DNA of 64,000 nt from Paenibacillus sp. 1_12 (lineage in GTDB: Bacteria; Bacillota; Bacilli; Paenibacillales; NBRC-103111), in assembly GCF_900114475.1 (NCBI RefSeq), contig NZ_FOTE01000008.1, forward strand, positions 248,001 to 312,000, given 5' to 3'. Numbering within the stretch: the first letter of the stretch is position 1; each line of letters opens with the position of its first letter. Positions 62,646 to 64,000 of the stretch are shown piece after piece. Under the pieces are notes generated by a model, which searched no databases, had not been told where the DNA came from, and saw only the letters and a list, made by a program, of their open reading frames with translations. The translations under genes were made by a program, and so were the position numbers.

Positions 62646-63560
62646 CTAATTGTTCAGAAGGTGCAGCATTAAAGCTTTTTGGGCATGCATGCGGTTTTCG
62701 GCCTGTTGATAAATGATGGATGTTTCCGATTCGATTAAAGCTTCCTCAATTTCGTACCCGGGATGGATCGGCATATCGTGCATGATATAAGGAGAGTAGC
62801 CGGATAAGTTAGTTTTATTGATTTGAAAAGGCATCATCGTTTGGATTCTTCGCTGTTTTTCTGCTTGGTATTCGATTTCGTGAAAATGCTCCATATCAAT
62901 CCAAGTGTCGGTATAGACATAATCAGATTGTGAGATGGCTTCTGATAAGGTATTTATGGTTTGAATATGACCGCTTTGAAGGGCGGTAAGCATAAGCTCC
63001 TCATCCCAGGAGGCCTCATTAATGATTGGTGTCACTAATAACAGTTTGATGCCTAAGGTTAAGCAGCCTATAATTAAGGAATTAGCTACATTGTTGTGAA
63101 TACCTACGTAAGTAAGAGTTACATTGCGAAAGGACCCAGATACTTCATAAATCGTCATCAAGTCTGCCAAAGCTTGGCATGGATGGTATTGTTCACAACA
63201 GCCATTGATTACAGGTACACTGGAATACGCGGCAAGCTGAAGTACATCGGCATGATTTTTTAATCGGGCCATGATGAGATCGCAATTTCTCGAAGCATAC
63301 CGGACTTCATATTGAATGGGAGAAAGACTGAAGTTGCTTGAATCCCAATCCATCGGTACACAATAGCCGCCCATTTGATTCATGCCGGATTGAAAGGATA
63401 AATTTGTTCTTGTAGATGTCTTTTGAAAAAGCATAAGCAGACCTTTTCTAAAACATGCCTGAAAGAACTTATCAGGTTTTTTCTTAAGTTCAACCGCTTT
63501 TTGAATAATCGACAGCAGTTCATGTTCGTTCAGTTCTTTTAAAGTCAATAGATGTTTCAT
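62646..63560 (-). CDS. Ornithine/aspartate carbamoyltransferase-family protein, divergent
   Basis: 304 aa from ATG 63560 (AAGGTGGT six bases upstream). The carbamoyl-phosphate loop is STRTN at 49-53, with the last Arg of the usual STRTR replaced, and HPCQALADLM follows at about 126. The substrate loop HCLP of ornithine enzymes is replaced by HDMP (about 261-264), followed by IHPGYEIEEAL. It therefore belongs to the superfamily but probably has another acceptor. No arginine genes are adjacent. Single gene with an ECF sigma factor gene divergent to it. Confidence 0.75.
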   Translation of the reverse strand: MKHLLTLKELNEHELLSIIQKAVELKKKPDKFFQACFRKGLLMLFQKTSTRTNLSFQSGMNQMGGYCVPMDWDSSNFSLSPIQYEVRYASRNCDLIMARLKNHADVLQLAAYSSVPVINGCCEQYHPCQALADLMTIYEVSGSFRNVTLTYVGIHNNVANSLIIGCLTLGIKLLLVTPIINEASWDEELMLTALQSGHIQTINTLSEAISQSDYVYTDTWIDMEHFHEIEYQAEKQRRIQTMMPFQINKTNLSGYSPYIMHDMPIHPGYEIEEALIESETSIIYQQAENRMHAQKALMLHLLNN

Positions 63561-63779
63561 CACTGACCACCTTCAATATGAATAATTATACAATAAAATG
63601 TATATAAATTCATTTTAATTGGATTGTATAAAACTGTCAATGCGTTCCGCAAAATTTAAGCAGCAATGTGTTATACTTTGATGTCTGTTTTTTATTTAGA
63701 AGTGTTCTTCCCTTTTTGAAGGGGTAGTGGTACAGTGCGCGTCTAACAAAGTATAACCAAGATTAAAGGCGGTGAAACG

Positions 63780-64000
63780 ATGGAACAATTGACGGATGAG
63801 CAGCTGGTGGATCAGATCCGTCAAGGCGATGAAGAAGCATACCGGCTGCTCATAGAGCGTCATAAAGGATACATTTATACGCTTGTTTATCGTATGGTTG
63901 AACATCGTGAGACCGCCGAGGATTTGACACAGGATATTTTTATCAAGCTTTATCGTTCATTAGCTCAATTTCGGGGGGATGCCAAATTCACAACATGGTT
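63780..64000 (+). CDS. ECF RNA polymerase sigma factor (3' truncated by window edge)
   Basis: The last 73 codons of the window read MEQLTDEQLVDQIRQGDEEA, then YRLLIERHKGYIYTLVYRMV, then ETAEDLTQDIFIKLYRSL and FRGDAKFTTW. These are sigma-70 region 2 (RpoD box DLTQDIFI, core binding) of SigW/SigM-type ECF factors. ATG at 63780 after AAAGGCGGTGAAACG. The -4 domain and any anti-sigma gene are beyond the window. Confidence 0.85.
   Translation, partial: MEQLTDEQLVDQIRQGDEEAYRLLIERHKGYIYTLVYRMVEHRETAEDLTQDIFIKLYRSLAQFRGDAKFTTW

Noticed and set aside
1-64000. tRNA, rRNA, CRISPR array, prophage or intact insertion sequence
   Set aside because: Scanned by eye; no cloverleaf, repeat-spacer array, integrase or transposase was seen.

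Overview
The window looks like a chromosomal segment of a Paenibacillus-type, endospore-forming, low-to-mid GC Firmicute. Evidence: strong GGAGG ribosome sites, frequent TTG/GTG starts, three tiny YjcZ-type sporulation-associated proteins, gatCAB in B. subtilis-like form, a YqjM/NamA-type ene-reductase, B. subtilis-like HxlR/HxlA/HxlB and CitA, and copper-amine-oxidase-N and SLH domains typical of Paenibacillus. I saw no rRNA, tRNA, CRISPR array, intact insertion sequence or prophage.

Layout. 1-1.7 kb: thioredoxin-like and metallo-beta-lactamase-fold proteins and a small unknown. 1.9-5.7 kb: a GH2 glycosidase divergent from an ArsR-type regulator, with paired inverted-repeat operators between them; the regulator's C-terminal half resembles the C-terminal domain of the glycosidase. 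5.9-12.7 kb: spore-type small protein, nitroreductase, secreted duplicated-helical-domain protein, PucR regulator, lone pyrE, citA. 13-23.6 kb: a sugar-catabolism block (2-hydroxyacid dehydrogenase, four TIM-barrel sugar isomerase/epimerases or related enzymes, AraC regulator, two Gfo/Idh/MocA dehydrogenases, a DUF993 aldolase-like protein, a GH42 beta-galactosidase) with no transporter. 23.7-26.9 kb: YjcZ protein, polysaccharide deacetylase, namA, TauE-type permease.

27.3-39.2 kb is the most distinctive block: a Tad/Flp-type (type IVc pilus-like) assembly locus adapted to a Gram-positive envelope. In order it encodes a Ser/Thr kinase fused to a degenerate ParA-like domain, a SAF-domain (CpaB-like) protein, a CpaE-like protein without a P-loop, a CpaF/TadA ATPase, a TadB-like protein interrupted by one in-frame TGA, a TadC-like protein, three small membrane-anchored pseudopilin-like proteins, a six-repeat secreted protein and an SLH-domain protein. 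No prepilin peptidase or classical Flp pilin is visible.

39.5-50 kb: aldo/keto reductase, esterase, M24 peptidase, 2-hydroxyacid dehydrogenase, TrkA-C membrane protein, CorA-like protein, MerR-methyltransferase fusion, IDEAL-like protein, EAL phosphodiesterase and another YjcZ protein. 50.2-53.5 kb: gatCAB. 53.6-60.4 kb: Gfo/Idh/MocA, NUDIX, hxlAB with divergent hxlR, an AT-rich island with a long palindrome, a paired chromate transporter with an Lrp-type regulator, and a GNAT. 60.4-64 kb: a large unknown protein, a GC-rich structured non-coding stretch with a covarying duplicated hairpin, a divergent carbamoyltransferase and the start of an ECF sigma factor gene.

Starts were moved from the longest reading frame to the best ribosome-binding-site-supported codon where the sequence decided it; each case is stated.
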